Positions 19,243 through 27,328 of a stretch of DNA of 45,512 nt are shown here, one piece after another. The stretch spans positions 1-45,512 of the forward strand of contig JBFLYD010000004.1 in the NCBI GenBank assembly GCA_040756905.1, read 5' to 3'. Under the pieces are notes generated by a model. It was not told the origin of the DNA. It searched no databases and saw only the letters and a program-made list of their open reading frames with translations. Both the position numbers and the translations under genes were made by a program. The number at the start of each line of letters is the position of its first letter. The first letter of the stretch is position 1. Source of the stretch: Acidobacteriota bacterium (lineage in GTDB: Bacteria; Acidobacteriota; Aminicenantia; JBFLYD01).

Positions 19243-19340
19243 GGACATAGGAAAAAAGGGGACAGGCAACTTTTTCCAAATAAAGAAAATAAAAAATAGA
19301 ATAAGATAGAGTAAAAAAAGTAGGCTGCCCCCTATTGTCC
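19243..19340. repeat. Imperfect palindrome with GGGGACAG / CTGCCCCC arms
   Basis: The left arm (GGACATAGG...GGGGACAGGCAACTTTTT) pairs imperfectly with the right arm (AAAAAGTAGGCTGCCCCCTA then TTGTCC) around an AT-rich centre. No coding. The gene-free stretch 19232-19649 holds this unit, about 180 bases of AT-rich sequence in which I see nothing, a second REP-like hairpin and a promoter. Confidence 0.55.
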
Positions 19341-19524
19341 AATAATAATTTTAAACTAAAGTTTTTGGTCAGAAATTGAGTTGTGGCATAATAGAAAAAT
19401 TAAACTTTATCTTTCAAAAAAGACCTTAAACAATAAAACAATTAAATTATACCAAAAAATAAAGCTGTTTTCTTAATTTAATTTACCTATTCTTTGTGAT
19501 TAAATAAATAAAATAATTTTAGAT

Positions 19525-19572
19525 AAAAATGCAAAAAATGAGACCTGACCCCAATTTTTTTTGCATTTTTTA
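19525..19572. repeat. REP-like hairpin with GACCTGACCCC centre, second copy
   Basis: ATGCAAAAAA...GAGACCTGACCCC...TTTTTTTGCAT forms a hairpin closely matching 15201-15248. It lies just upstream of the promoter of the small peptide gene. Confidence 0.65.
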
Positions 19573-19587
19573 TAAAAAAAATTTTGA

Positions 19588-19617
19588 TTGAAATTTTGTT
19601 TTTTGGAGAGGTATAAT
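19588..19617 (+). promoter_or_regulatory. Sigma70-type promoter of the 47-residue peptide gene
   Basis: TTGAAA (19588-19593), 18 bases, then consensus TATAAT (19612-19617). The peptide ATG is 33 bases further on, preceded by TAAGGAGGG (19635-19643). A dedicated promoter and strong ribosome site support real, high expression of the small gene. Confidence 0.6.
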
Positions 19618-19649
19618 TGAAAGCAAAAAAAAATTAAGGAGGGTTTAAA

Positions 19650-19793
19650 ATGACAGACAAAGCTTTGTTTGAGGCAAAAAAATTAATCGAGGAGGGTCTC
19701 TCCTACGAAGAGGTTGTAAAAAGATTAAAAGAAGAGTTTAATGGAGGTGAATCAGTATTATATGCTATAATGGCATTTACAGGGATTAAGTAA
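19650..19793 (+). CDS. 47-residue peptide, candidate substrate of the downstream radical SAM enzyme
   Basis: The frame encodes 47 residues, starting MTDKALFEAKKLIEEGLSYE and ending in ESVLYAIMAFTGIK. I recognise no family. The first 30 residues are charged and helical (AKKLIEEGLSYEEVVKRLKE). After an NGG turn the last 14 are hydrophobic (SVLYAIMAFTGIK), a leader-plus-core layout. It has a consensus-like promoter, a strong Shine-Dalgarno (TAAGGAGGG) and lies 76 bases before a B12-binding radical SAM/SPASM-like gene on the same strand. A ribosomally made precursor modified by that enzyme is inferred. An unrelated small helical regulator is the alternative. There are no cysteines, so thioether bridges are excluded; C-methylation or carbon-carbon crosslinks would be possible. 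Confidence 0.6.
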   Translation: MTDKALFEAKKLIEEGLSYEEVVKRLKEEFNGGESVLYAIMAFTGIK

Positions 19794-19838
19794 AAAAAAT
19801 TTAAAAATTTGTTTTAAGAAAGAATAAAGTTTAAAAAA

Positions 19839-19863
19839 GAATAATATTAATTTAATATTATTC
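19839..19863 (+). promoter_or_regulatory. Perfect 12-bp AT-only hairpin between the peptide and radical SAM genes
   Basis: Arms GAATAATATTAA and TTAATATTATTC flank a single T. It ends six bases before the radical SAM ATG and covers the place where a ribosome site would be; no Shine-Dalgarno is visible. It may lower maturase output relative to the peptide, or be a weak processing or termination site. Confidence 0.55.
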
Positions 19864-19869
19864 CCAATA

Positions 19870-22065
19870 ATGAATAATAGAAGTCTAATTTTTATTTTCC
19901 CTCCAGAGGCTGCAAAAAAAGATTTTTTACATCATTTAGGGGTTGGATACATCCAGGCTTTTTTGAAAAAAAGAGAAATTGATTCAATTCAATATGTTCC
20001 TGAAGAAAGATTAAGCGTAGAATCCCTTGTGGAAGAAGTTCTTGATTTTGGGCCTATTTTTATTGGATTTACTGTCTTTGACTTTAACTATTATCTTGTT
20101 AAAATAATTTCAAAAAAATTAAAGCAAAGAAATAAATCGATTCAAATTTTAGCAGGAGGACCAACGGCAACTTTTTCTGATTCATTGATAATGGAAGATA
20201 ATCCATCCATCGATATCTGTGTAAGAGGGGAGGGAGAATACACTGTCTATGAATTACTTAATCATTTTGTTGAAAACGGAGACTTAAATGACATCGGTTA
20301 TATCCAGGGTATAACTTACAGAAAAAATGGGAAAATAGAAAGAACTCCTGATAGACCATTGATTAGAGATTTTTCCAATAAAGATGGAGAACTCGATGTA
20401 ATTCCCTCTCCTTATTTAGAGGGAGTCTTTAGAGGAGATGAAAAAACAGGGATTTTAACATCGAGGGGTTGCACTTTTAAGTGCACTTACTGCAATTTTA
20501 CGATTATGTCTAAAAATAGAATAAGGTATCATTCAATCGATAGGGTAATTTCAGAACTAAGAATCATAAACGATACAATGGTAAAAGAAAATCTATTGAA
20601 TGAATCAGTAAACATATATGATGATGCTTTTTCTTTAAACATAAATCGGGCAAAGGAAATATGTAAAAGAATTGCAAAAGAAAATTTTAAGATAAAATTT
20701 TCCTGTGAGACAAGAGTTGACAGAATGGATGAGGAGCTTTTAGAGTTGATGAAAAAAGCAGGGATTAAGGACTTATCCTTCGGGCTTGAGAGTGCAGTTC
20801 CTGAGATCTTAAGAAACATAAAAAAAGTTGGAGATTTTAGAACAGATGATTTTAAGAAAGAAAAGGAATTCATCGAAAAGATTAAATACTATGTAAATTT
20901 TGCAAAAAATATAGGTTTAAACCCGGTTGTGAGTATAATCTCAGGGCTTCCGGGTGAAACTCTAAAAGACGGGAAAAAAACAGTTCAATTTGTCAAAGAA
21001 TTAAATTTAGATTTTTATGCCCATAATTTCTTACAGATATTTCCAGGAACAGAATTGTTTTATACTCATAAAAATTATGGGATTGGAATTGAAAAGAGCC
21101 CATCCTTACTTCCATTTGAAACAATTTTTTCCTATGATGTATCAAAAGTTCCTTTTGGAAAAAATTCAACGATTCAGAATGAAAAAGATAAAGCGATTTC
21201 ATTTATTATCTCAGGTCTTGTAAATTCCCAGGAAAGAGCTTTTTCAAAATCCTCTGTTTTAACAGATGTAGTTTTAAAGAATATAAATGAACTTAATAAT
21301 AATTTAATTGAATGGCTTTCAAAAAACTCATCCCTTCTTTCAAACATGATCTTTTTATATGATAGAAAAGAATTTGAGCGTGAAGATACAATAAAAAAGA
21401 TGATTTATGGTGAAGTTCCAACAAAAAAGTTTTACTTTCTAAAGCTAATAATAAACAAATTAAAAAAAGAACTATCGGAAGCAAAAATATATCATTTCGT
21501 AACTTCAAAAGCATATAGATGGGATTTGTATTTTTCCTTTGTTCCCTTTCGATATTTTGCAAATAATAAAAATAAAAAATTATATGAAATATCTAAAGTT
21601 ATTTATGAAATAAAAAATGAAGATGATTTAAAATATTTTGAAGAATTTATTCCTTTGATGTTTGATGAAGAAAAAAAAGAATTAAAAAAAGAATTGATGG
21701 ATTTTAAAGGATGTTTTTTAAATGGATGCAGATGGTCAAACAGAGAATGTCCATCTTTAAACCTTCAGAAAATTATAATAGAAGAAGATGGCTCTATTAA
21801 ACCATGTATTACAGGAAAGAAAATAGGATCAGTGGGAGAAAATCTTGATGAAATAGAAAAAAGGTTTCTGGAATTATTTGAAAAAGAGAAAAAAATAAGA
21901 GGCTGTAATTATTGTGAGATAAAAGAATTCTGTTCAAAATGTGTTTTTCCACTTTCAATAGATGTTAAAAAATATTGTGAGATAAGGAGAAAATACCTTT
22001 TTATATCAAAGATAGTGAATTTTATGGAGATTGCATCAAGGATGCCAGGTTTAATTAAAGAGTGA
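19870..22065 (+). CDS. B12-binding radical SAM protein with C-terminal SPASM-like cysteine cluster
   Basis: A 731-residue enzyme. Residues 1-150 are a cobalamin-binding-like Rossmann domain (ILAGGPTATFSDSLI, DICVRGEGEYTVYELL) lacking the DxHxxG base-ligand motif, as is usual for B12 radical SAM enzymes. The radical SAM core begins with C201-x3-C205-x2-C208 (SRGCTFKCTYCNF). Residues 450-610 are unassigned. Cysteines at 615, 620, 627, 646, 679, 682, 688, 691 and 703 (for example GCNYCEIKEFCSKC) resemble a SPASM domain binding extra iron-sulfur clusters, typical of peptide-modifying radical SAM enzymes. This and the 47-residue gene upstream suggest a peptide maturase; the reaction is unknown. 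The 3' end overlaps the convergent kinase-like gene by 11 bases. Confidence 0.8.
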   Translation: MNNRSLIFIFPPEAAKKDFLHHLGVGYIQAFLKKREIDSIQYVPEERLSVESLVEEVLDFGPIFIGFTVFDFNYYLVKIISKKLKQRNKSIQILAGGPTATFSDSLIMEDNPSIDICVRGEGEYTVYELLNHFVENGDLNDIGYIQGITYRKNGKIERTPDRPLIRDFSNKDGELDVIPSPYLEGVFRGDEKTGILTSRGCTFKCTYCNFTIMSKNRIRYHSIDRVISELRIINDTMVKENLLNESVNIYDDAFSLNINRAKEICKRIAKENFKIKFSCETRVDRMDEELLELMKKAGIKDLSFGLESAVPEILRNIKKVGDFRTDDFKKEKEFIEKIKYYVNFAKNIGLNPVVSIISGLPGETLKDGKKTVQFVKELNLDFYAHNFLQIFPGTELFYTHKNYGIGIEKSPSLLPFETIFSYDVSKVPFGKNSTIQNEKDKAISFIISGLVNSQERAFSKSSVLTDVVLKNINELNNNLIEWLSKNSSLLSNMIFLYDRKEFEREDTIKKMIYGEVPTKKFYFLKLIINKLKKELSEAKIYHFVTSKAYRWDLYFSFVPFRYFANNKNKKLYEISKVIYEIKNEDDLKYFEEFIPLMFDEEKKELKKELMDFKGCFLNGCRWSNRECPSLNLQKIIIEEDGSIKPCITGKKIGSVGENLDEIEKRFLELFEKEKKIRGCNYCEIKEFCSKCVFPLSIDVKKYCEIRRKYLFISKIVNFMEIASRMPGLIKE

Positions 22066-24490
22066 ATTCTTTTTTATATTTTTCCCACCTTTTCTTTAAA
22101 TTCTCCATTATTTTTTTGAATTCAGGTTCATTTCTGATGTTATTAAGGTTAGGGTCAACAAGGAACCATGGATAATTTTCATTTCCATATTTAATTGCTT
22201 CTTTAAACCATTTCAAAGCTAATTGTTTATCATTCTGCAAAGAATAATATGAGGCGACAAAATAAGTAAAATCTCCATCGTAATTGGCTAAATGCATTAC
22301 TTCTTCTATAGCTTTTTCAGCTTCTTTATTTTTTCCCTGCTTTGAATAAATCATAGAAAGGATGAAATAAGGTGCTTTGTGCTCAGGGTTATATTTCAAA
22401 CTTTCTTTTAAGGTTGACATAGCCTCATTATATTTTTTTTCATAAAATAACAAATATCCAGAATACACCAATCCGATCGGATGATTGTTTTGAATTTTAA
22501 AGACTTTTTCTAATTCATTCTTTGCTTTAGAAAAATCATTTTTATAGATATAAATTCTACCTCTGTTTATGTAGCTTAAAACATTAAGTTCATTATTTTT
22601 TTCTAATTTTTCAGCTTTTTCTAAAGCCTTATCCAGTAAACCTGCATATTCATAGATTGTTCCTAACATAGCGATTACAAATTCATTGTTAGGGTTAATT
22701 TTATAGACATATTCAATCTGTTTATAAGCTTTCTCTTTTTCACCATTTTTAAAATATATTGCAGCTAAATTTGTATGGGCTTCAATCAGATCTTTATCTA
22801 TCTCAAGAGCTTTTAAACTCATCTCTCCTCCTTTTTTCAATAGATCCTCTTCACTTTTAATTCCATATTCAAGATAAAACCATGCATTTCTTCCTAAGGC
22901 TGCATAGGCAGGTGCATAATTTTTATCGATTTCCAAAGATTTCTTCAGCATCTCATCAGATCTATCCAGATATTCTTTCCTTATTTCTTTTATAAACTCA
23001 GCGTTATAGTATTTTCCTTTTAAGTAAAACTCGTATGCCTTTGGGTTTACTTTCATTCTTTTTTCCATTCTTCCCCTTTCTTTTTTAGAAAGGTCTACAT
23101 CTAAAGTTCTGATTAATTCTCTTCCTATATCGTATTTTATGTAAGGAATATTGTATTCACTCAAATTCAATTCGCTTGCCCAGAGAAGCCCTGGAGTTCC
23201 TTCCTTTACTTTTACAATTTTTGTTTTAAGTTTAATCCTATCCTTTTCTTTCTTTAATTCTCCATCAACGATAACATCGGCTTTAAGTTCTTTTGCAATC
23301 TCTTGAATGTCTTTCTTTTTTTCTTCATACCTCAGCATTGTGCTCAATGGTCTGACCGCAAAGTTCTTTACAGGAAAAAGGCTTGAAATAATTTCATCAG
23401 TTAGTCCAATGCTCATGAAGTTATACTCTTTATTTTTTGTAGCATTATCAATGGGAAGAACAGCGATTGAAATGGTAGGTTGGGGCTTATAATAAAACTT
23501 TTTAACTGCTGGAATTATAACAAATGAAATTATCAATGCTGCAGCTAAAGAATAAGCAGCTACTTTTTTCACTAAGGCAGTCAGGTACTGTTTTTTCTTT
23601 CTTCTTTCCACATAAGGCTTTACAAGTTCAGTATACAAGGGAACCATTTCGCTGAATGCCTGTTCAGTACTTCTATACCCTTTCTCTTTTTTCCTCTCAA
23701 GAAGCATCATGATTAAATCTCCGAACTCATAATAGATGTCCCTTTTGATGTTTTCAATATGAGTTATATCATCATAAATAGCTGTAAACATAAAAAGGAA
23801 AACCGATTCTGTTTTAAAAGGGTGAACTCCAGAGGTCATTTCATACAAGACAATGCCAGTAGAAAAAAGGTCTGATCTAAACTCAATCGGCTTATCATCA
23901 AGATGAGCCGGAGAAAAATATTTAATTTCTTCTACTATGCTTACATAAGGCTTTTTTGGGTCAACCTCTGTGTATTCCCAGCTTAGTTTATAACCTATTA
24001 CAGGGTTGGGCTCGAAGAAATTTATAATTTTAATTTTATCATTCCTGGTCAGAACTATATTCTCCGGCTTGATATTTTCATGGATGACATTTTTTTTATG
24101 GGCGTAGTTAAGAGCGGATAAAATTTGATAACCAATGTGGATAGCTCTCTCCTGCTCAAAGGGATATGAATCCACTAATTTGTCCAGGAAAGTCCCTGTA
24201 ATATCTTCAAGCTCAACTATAATCTCTCCATCTTCTTCCCATACTGCATAAACTTCCTGTATATTATCATGCTTAAGGATTTTTGCTTTTCTTGCTTTAT
24301 GAAAAAATAGAGTTCTGTAGTCTTTATCCCTGGAAAGAAATTTATGGAGAATTTTTAACCAGACCATTTTTTTAGTGGTTCGATCTATAGCTCTATAAAC
24401 AACCCCGATCTGATCTTTATATAGCTCTTTTAAAATTTTAAAATTTGATTTTTCTCTACTTATTTTTGTTTCATTCATTTTTTCCCCCAT
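22055..24490 (-). CDS. Membrane-anchored kinase-like (predicted pseudokinase) / TolB-like / TPR protein
   Basis: An 811-residue protein. Residues 20-290 have a Ser/Thr protein kinase fold: K46 stands at the VAIK position, but the HRD motif reads HEN (H137-N139, then IKPEN), the DFG motif reads NFF (157-159), and the glycine loop is degenerate (YKDQIGVVYRA). Loss of both catalytic aspartates predicts a pseudokinase. One transmembrane helix lies at about 308-330. Residues 339-460 match the TolB-like/FlgO domain found with kinases and cyclases (ISIAVLPIDNATKNKEYNF). TPR repeats fill about 480-800. The start at 24490 may be four residues too long: the ATG at 24476-24478 is preceded by a GGGGGA ribosome site. 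Confidence 0.85.
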   Translation of the reverse strand: MGEKMNETKISREKSNFKILKELYKDQIGVVYRAIDRTTKKMVWLKILHKFLSRDKDYRTLFFHKARKAKILKHDNIQEVYAVWEEDGEIIVELEDITGTFLDKLVDSYPFEQERAIHIGYQILSALNYAHKKNVIHENIKPENIVLTRNDKIKIINFFEPNPVIGYKLSWEYTEVDPKKPYVSIVEEIKYFSPAHLDDKPIEFRSDLFSTGIVLYEMTSGVHPFKTESVFLFMFTAIYDDITHIENIKRDIYYEFGDLIMMLLERKKEKGYRSTEQAFSEMVPLYTELVKPYVERRKKKQYLTALVKKVAAYSLAAALIISFVIIPAVKKFYYKPQPTISIAVLPIDNATKNKEYNFMSIGLTDEIISSLFPVKNFAVRPLSTMLRYEEKKKDIQEIAKELKADVIVDGELKKEKDRIKLKTKIVKVKEGTPGLLWASELNLSEYNIPYIKYDIGRELIRTLDVDLSKKERGRMEKRMKVNPKAYEFYLKGKYYNAEFIKEIRKEYLDRSDEMLKKSLEIDKNYAPAYAALGRNAWFYLEYGIKSEEDLLKKGGEMSLKALEIDKDLIEAHTNLAAIYFKNGEKEKAYKQIEYVYKINPNNEFVIAMLGTIYEYAGLLDKALEKAEKLEKNNELNVLSYINRGRIYIYKNDFSKAKNELEKVFKIQNNHPIGLVYSGYLLFYEKKYNEAMSTLKESLKYNPEHKAPYFILSMIYSKQGKNKEAEKAIEEVMHLANYDGDFTYFVASYYSLQNDKQLALKWFKEAIKYGNENYPWFLVDPNLNNIRNEPEFKKIMENLKKRWEKYKKEFTL

Positions 24491-24501
24491 TTTATTTTAA
24501 T

Positions 24502-24993
24502 TTAATTACTCTTCTTTGATTTACTCTCATCTAAAATTTTTCTTATTAATTTAATCAATTTATTCAGCTGGAATGGTTTTTTTATGAAATCAACTGCACC
24601 CAATTCTATCAATTTATTCATCCTTTCCTCTTTTGGATATCCTGATGAGACTATAACTTTAGCTTCTGGATTGATTTCTAAAATTTTTTTGAGTAAATCC
24701 TCGCCTTTAATTCCTGGCATTACTAAATCAAGTATAATCAGATCAATTTCTTTTCCGAATTTTTCATAGATTGAAAGAGCCTCAGTTCCATCTCCAGCCA
24801 TAACAACTATATATCCATATTTTTCCAGTATTTCTTTAGAAAGATCCCTGATGAATTCCTCATCATCGATCACAAAGATTTTCTCATTTCCACTTACTAA
24901 AGTTTCTTCTTCGATTTCTATTTCTTTATTTGGGTGCTCTCTTTGTAATCGAGGGAAGATAAACATTAAACATACTTCCATTTCCTGGTTCAC
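24502..24993 (-). CDS. Response regulator receiver protein (CheY-like)
   Basis: A single receiver domain preceded by about 35 loose residues. Numbered from the GTG at 24993: acidic pair D43-D44 (FVIDDEEFIRD), phosphoacceptor D89 (IILDLVMPG), S116/S117 at the switch position, and K139-P140 (FIKKPFQL). No output domain. The frame begins 68 bases inside the upstream histidine kinase gene and is offset by +1; ATG codons at 24979-24981 or 24964-24966 are also possible starts. The acidic stretch before the receiver (IEIEEETLVSGNEKIFVIDD) is what normally links a kinase to a fused receiver. Confidence 0.88.
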   Translation of the reverse strand: MNQEMEVCLMFIFPRLQREHPNKEIEIEEETLVSGNEKIFVIDDEEFIRDLSKEILEKYGYIVVMAGDGTEALSIYEKFGKEIDLIILDLVMPGIKGEDLLKKILEINPEAKVIVSSGYPKEERMNKLIELGAVDFIKKPFQLNKLIKLIRKILDESKSKKSN

Positions 24994-26671
24994 TGTATAC
25001 AGTTATGTATCCTTCAAGGTTTTTTACTATATTCCAGACAACTGAGAGACCGAGACCTGAGCCTTTAGCTTTTGTTGTAAAAAATGGTTGAAATATTTTC
25101 TTCTTGGTTTCGCTGTCCATTCCAATTCCTGTATCCGAAACGGAGATTAGTATATAATCTCCTGTTTTTGCTCCTAAATGGGATTCAACAAAATATTTAT
25201 CCAGAAAGACATTTGTTGTTTCAATGTGTAATTTACCTCCATCAGGCATTGCATCTCTTGCATTTATACATAAATTCAGAATAGCCTGGTATATAAGTTT
25301 AGGATCTGCTTTAATTAAATCTAAATCCGGAGCCAGGTCTGTTTCAATTTTAATATTTTTTTCAAAGACCCTGGAAATAAGTTTCATTAACTCGTTAATG
25401 ATATCATTTACATTGAAATGGGTTATGGAAATTTTTTCTTTTCTTCCGTAACCTAATATCCGGTCAACAAGTTCTGAAGCTCGTATCGATGATTTCTGAA
25501 TGGTTTCCATCATTGAATAAATTTTTTCATTTTCCTTAGGAATATGCATCTTTGCGAGATCTGAATATCCAAGTATTATGGCAATGAGATTGTTTAAATC
25601 ATGGGCGATCCCGATGGTTAAAGAAGCAAGCGTTTCCATTTTTTGAGCCTGCAAAAGTTCCTCATAAAGTTTCTCCCTTTCCTCTGTGCTTTTTGTGATG
25701 TCAGTGAGGCTTCCTATTATATAAATAATGTTTGAATCTGGAATTTTTTCAGCGAAGGCCTCTCCATCAACCCAGAGAATGTCTCCTTTTTTGTTTATTA
25801 TTCTAAACTTTGAGAAAATCCTTTCTTTTTCTGGAATAGATACAATTTCTTTAAATGTTTTCTGTCTATCTTCAGGATGAACTATTCTTACTATGTTCTC
25901 CAGGTTTTCAATAAAGTTTTTAACTGGATATCCAGTTATTTTTTCTATCTGGGGGGATATAAAAACTGGTTGAAATTTCTTGCCATCGTAACTGATTTTA
26001 AACACACATTCTGATATGGAAGAAAGAGTTGTGTCTAAATCTTCTTTGTATCTTTTTAATTCATTGTAAATGTTAACTCGATAAATATAGGATGATATTA
26101 TATTAGCGTATATTCTTAAGAGGGAGATTTTTTCTTTTGTGAAGAATTTTGACTTTACACTGTAAACATTTAAAGCTCCTAATACTTTTTCTTCAAATAT
26201 TAAAGGGATTGCGGCTGATGATTTATAACCTCTTCTAAGAGCCTCTTCTCTCCAGAGCTTGTATTTTAGATCAGAAATTATATTATTTTGAACCACGGGC
26301 TTCTTTGTTTTAATTGACATTCCGGTCGGAGTCAGACTGTATTCTGAGTCATCGTATTTAATCTTTATCGTTTTAAGATAGTCTCTTTCAAAGCCGTAAG
26401 ATACAACAGGTTTTACTTCAAAAGTTTTTTCATCCAGAAAGCCAATCCAGGCCATTTTCAGATTGAAAATTTTAACAACATTTTCGCATGCACTTTTCAG
26501 GAAGGAATCAAGATCAAAAGAGGAAATTATTTGGTTGCTCAATTTAATCAAAGAAGATAAAAATTTGTTTATTTCTTTTGCTTCTAACAACTTGTATTTT
26601 TCTCCAGAGAGTTCTTCAATTGCTTCGGAGACAAAGGACAATTCTTTTACATAATCAGTCTTTACTTTCAT
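24926..26671 (-). CDS. Soluble GAF-PAS sensor histidine kinase
   Basis: A 581-residue kinase without membrane segments. A GAF-like domain covers about 35-200 (FNLKMAWIGFLDEK, SSAAIPLIFEEKVLGALNVY). A PAS/PAC domain covers 210-330 (GYPVKNFIEN, VHPEDRQ, DGEAFAEK). The phosphorylated histidine is H357 in GIAHDLNNLIAIILGYSDL. The ATPase domain has NARDAMPDGG, SDTGIGMD and TKAKGSGLGLSVVWNIVKN. The signal is probably cytoplasmic but not identifiable. Its end overlaps the response regulator, which is the likely phosphotransfer partner. There is no ribosome site next to the ATG; an isolated AGGAGGG lies near 26716. Confidence 0.9.
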   Translation of the reverse strand: MKVKTDYVKELSFVSEAIEELSGEKYKLLEAKEINKFLSSLIKLSNQIISSFDLDSFLKSACENVVKIFNLKMAWIGFLDEKTFEVKPVVSYGFERDYLKTIKIKYDDSEYSLTPTGMSIKTKKPVVQNNIISDLKYKLWREEALRRGYKSSAAIPLIFEEKVLGALNVYSVKSKFFTKEKISLLRIYANIISSYIYRVNIYNELKRYKEDLDTTLSSISECVFKISYDGKKFQPVFISPQIEKITGYPVKNFIENLENIVRIVHPEDRQKTFKEIVSIPEKERIFSKFRIINKKGDILWVDGEAFAEKIPDSNIIYIIGSLTDITKSTEEREKLYEELLQAQKMETLASLTIGIAHDLNNLIAIILGYSDLAKMHIPKENEKIYSMMETIQKSSIRASELVDRILGYGRKEKISITHFNVNDIINELMKLISRVFEKNIKIETDLAPDLDLIKADPKLIYQAILNLCINARDAMPDGGKLHIETTNVFLDKYFVESHLGAKTGDYILISVSDTGIGMDSETKKKIFQPFFTTKAKGSGLGLSVVWNIVKNLEGYITVYSEPGNGSMFNVYLPSITKRAPK

Positions 26672-26781
26672 TTTTTAATTTAGGATAAATAATTTTTCTC
26701 TAAGTTTGATATTTACCCTCCTCTTTAACTTATGCTTAAAGTCTATTAAAAATAAATAGAAAATGCAACACTTTTTTAATT

Positions 26782-27297
26782 TCATAATTTTTCAAGTTCT
26801 TTTTTCAATTTAGTTTCAAGATAATTTCTATTTTCTAATGTGAGTTCATACATTTCAACATCTTTCCTTTGCTTGATTTCATTCAAAAATGGAATGCTCT
26901 TTCGATGAATAACTCCCACCACTCTTTTATCGCTATTAAGGGCTTTGATGGCAATTTTTCTAAATTCATCTGAAAAAAGCTCCATCTTCCCTATTTCATC
27001 TATCACGATTATCCCTTTGTTTTCAATGGCATCCTTAAGACTCCTGACTCCTATTTCTTCAAGGTCTTCAACGTTAATCCCATATTTACCAAGAGTATGG
27101 GAGCTTTTCAGCCCTTTTCTTGCAAGAATTCCCTTTTTTCCATCGAGGGTAATTATCTCAAAACCAACTCTTTCGCCTCCTTTTCTTATTTCCTGAGTAT
27201 AAAAACCCCCAGCTGATTCTACATTTTCTATTAGTTTTTTTAAAAGTGTTGTTTTTCCCACCCTCGGGTTACCTGTAATGAGAATATGCTTTTTCAT
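26782..27297 (-). CDS. THEP1-family nucleoside triphosphatase
   Basis: A 171-residue P-loop protein of the NTPase_1 (THEP1) family. Walker A is at residues 9-17 (GNPRVGKTT) and Walker B ends D100-E101 in IVIDEIGKMELFS, the family hallmark. Members hydrolyse NTPs in vitro; the physiological role is unclear, possibly nucleic-acid or nucleotide handling. Length is normal. No clear ribosome site precedes the ATG. Confidence 0.9.
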   Translation of the reverse strand: MKKHILITGNPRVGKTTLLKKLIENVESAGGFYTQEIRKGGERVGFEIITLDGKKGILARKGLKSSHTLGKYGINVEDLEEIGVRSLKDAIENKGIIVIDEIGKMELFSDEFRKIAIKALNSDKRVVGVIHRKSIPFLNEIKQRKDVEMYELTLENRNYLETKLKKELEKL

Positions 27298-27328
27298 TGT
27301 TTAATTTTATATATATATTATATAAATG

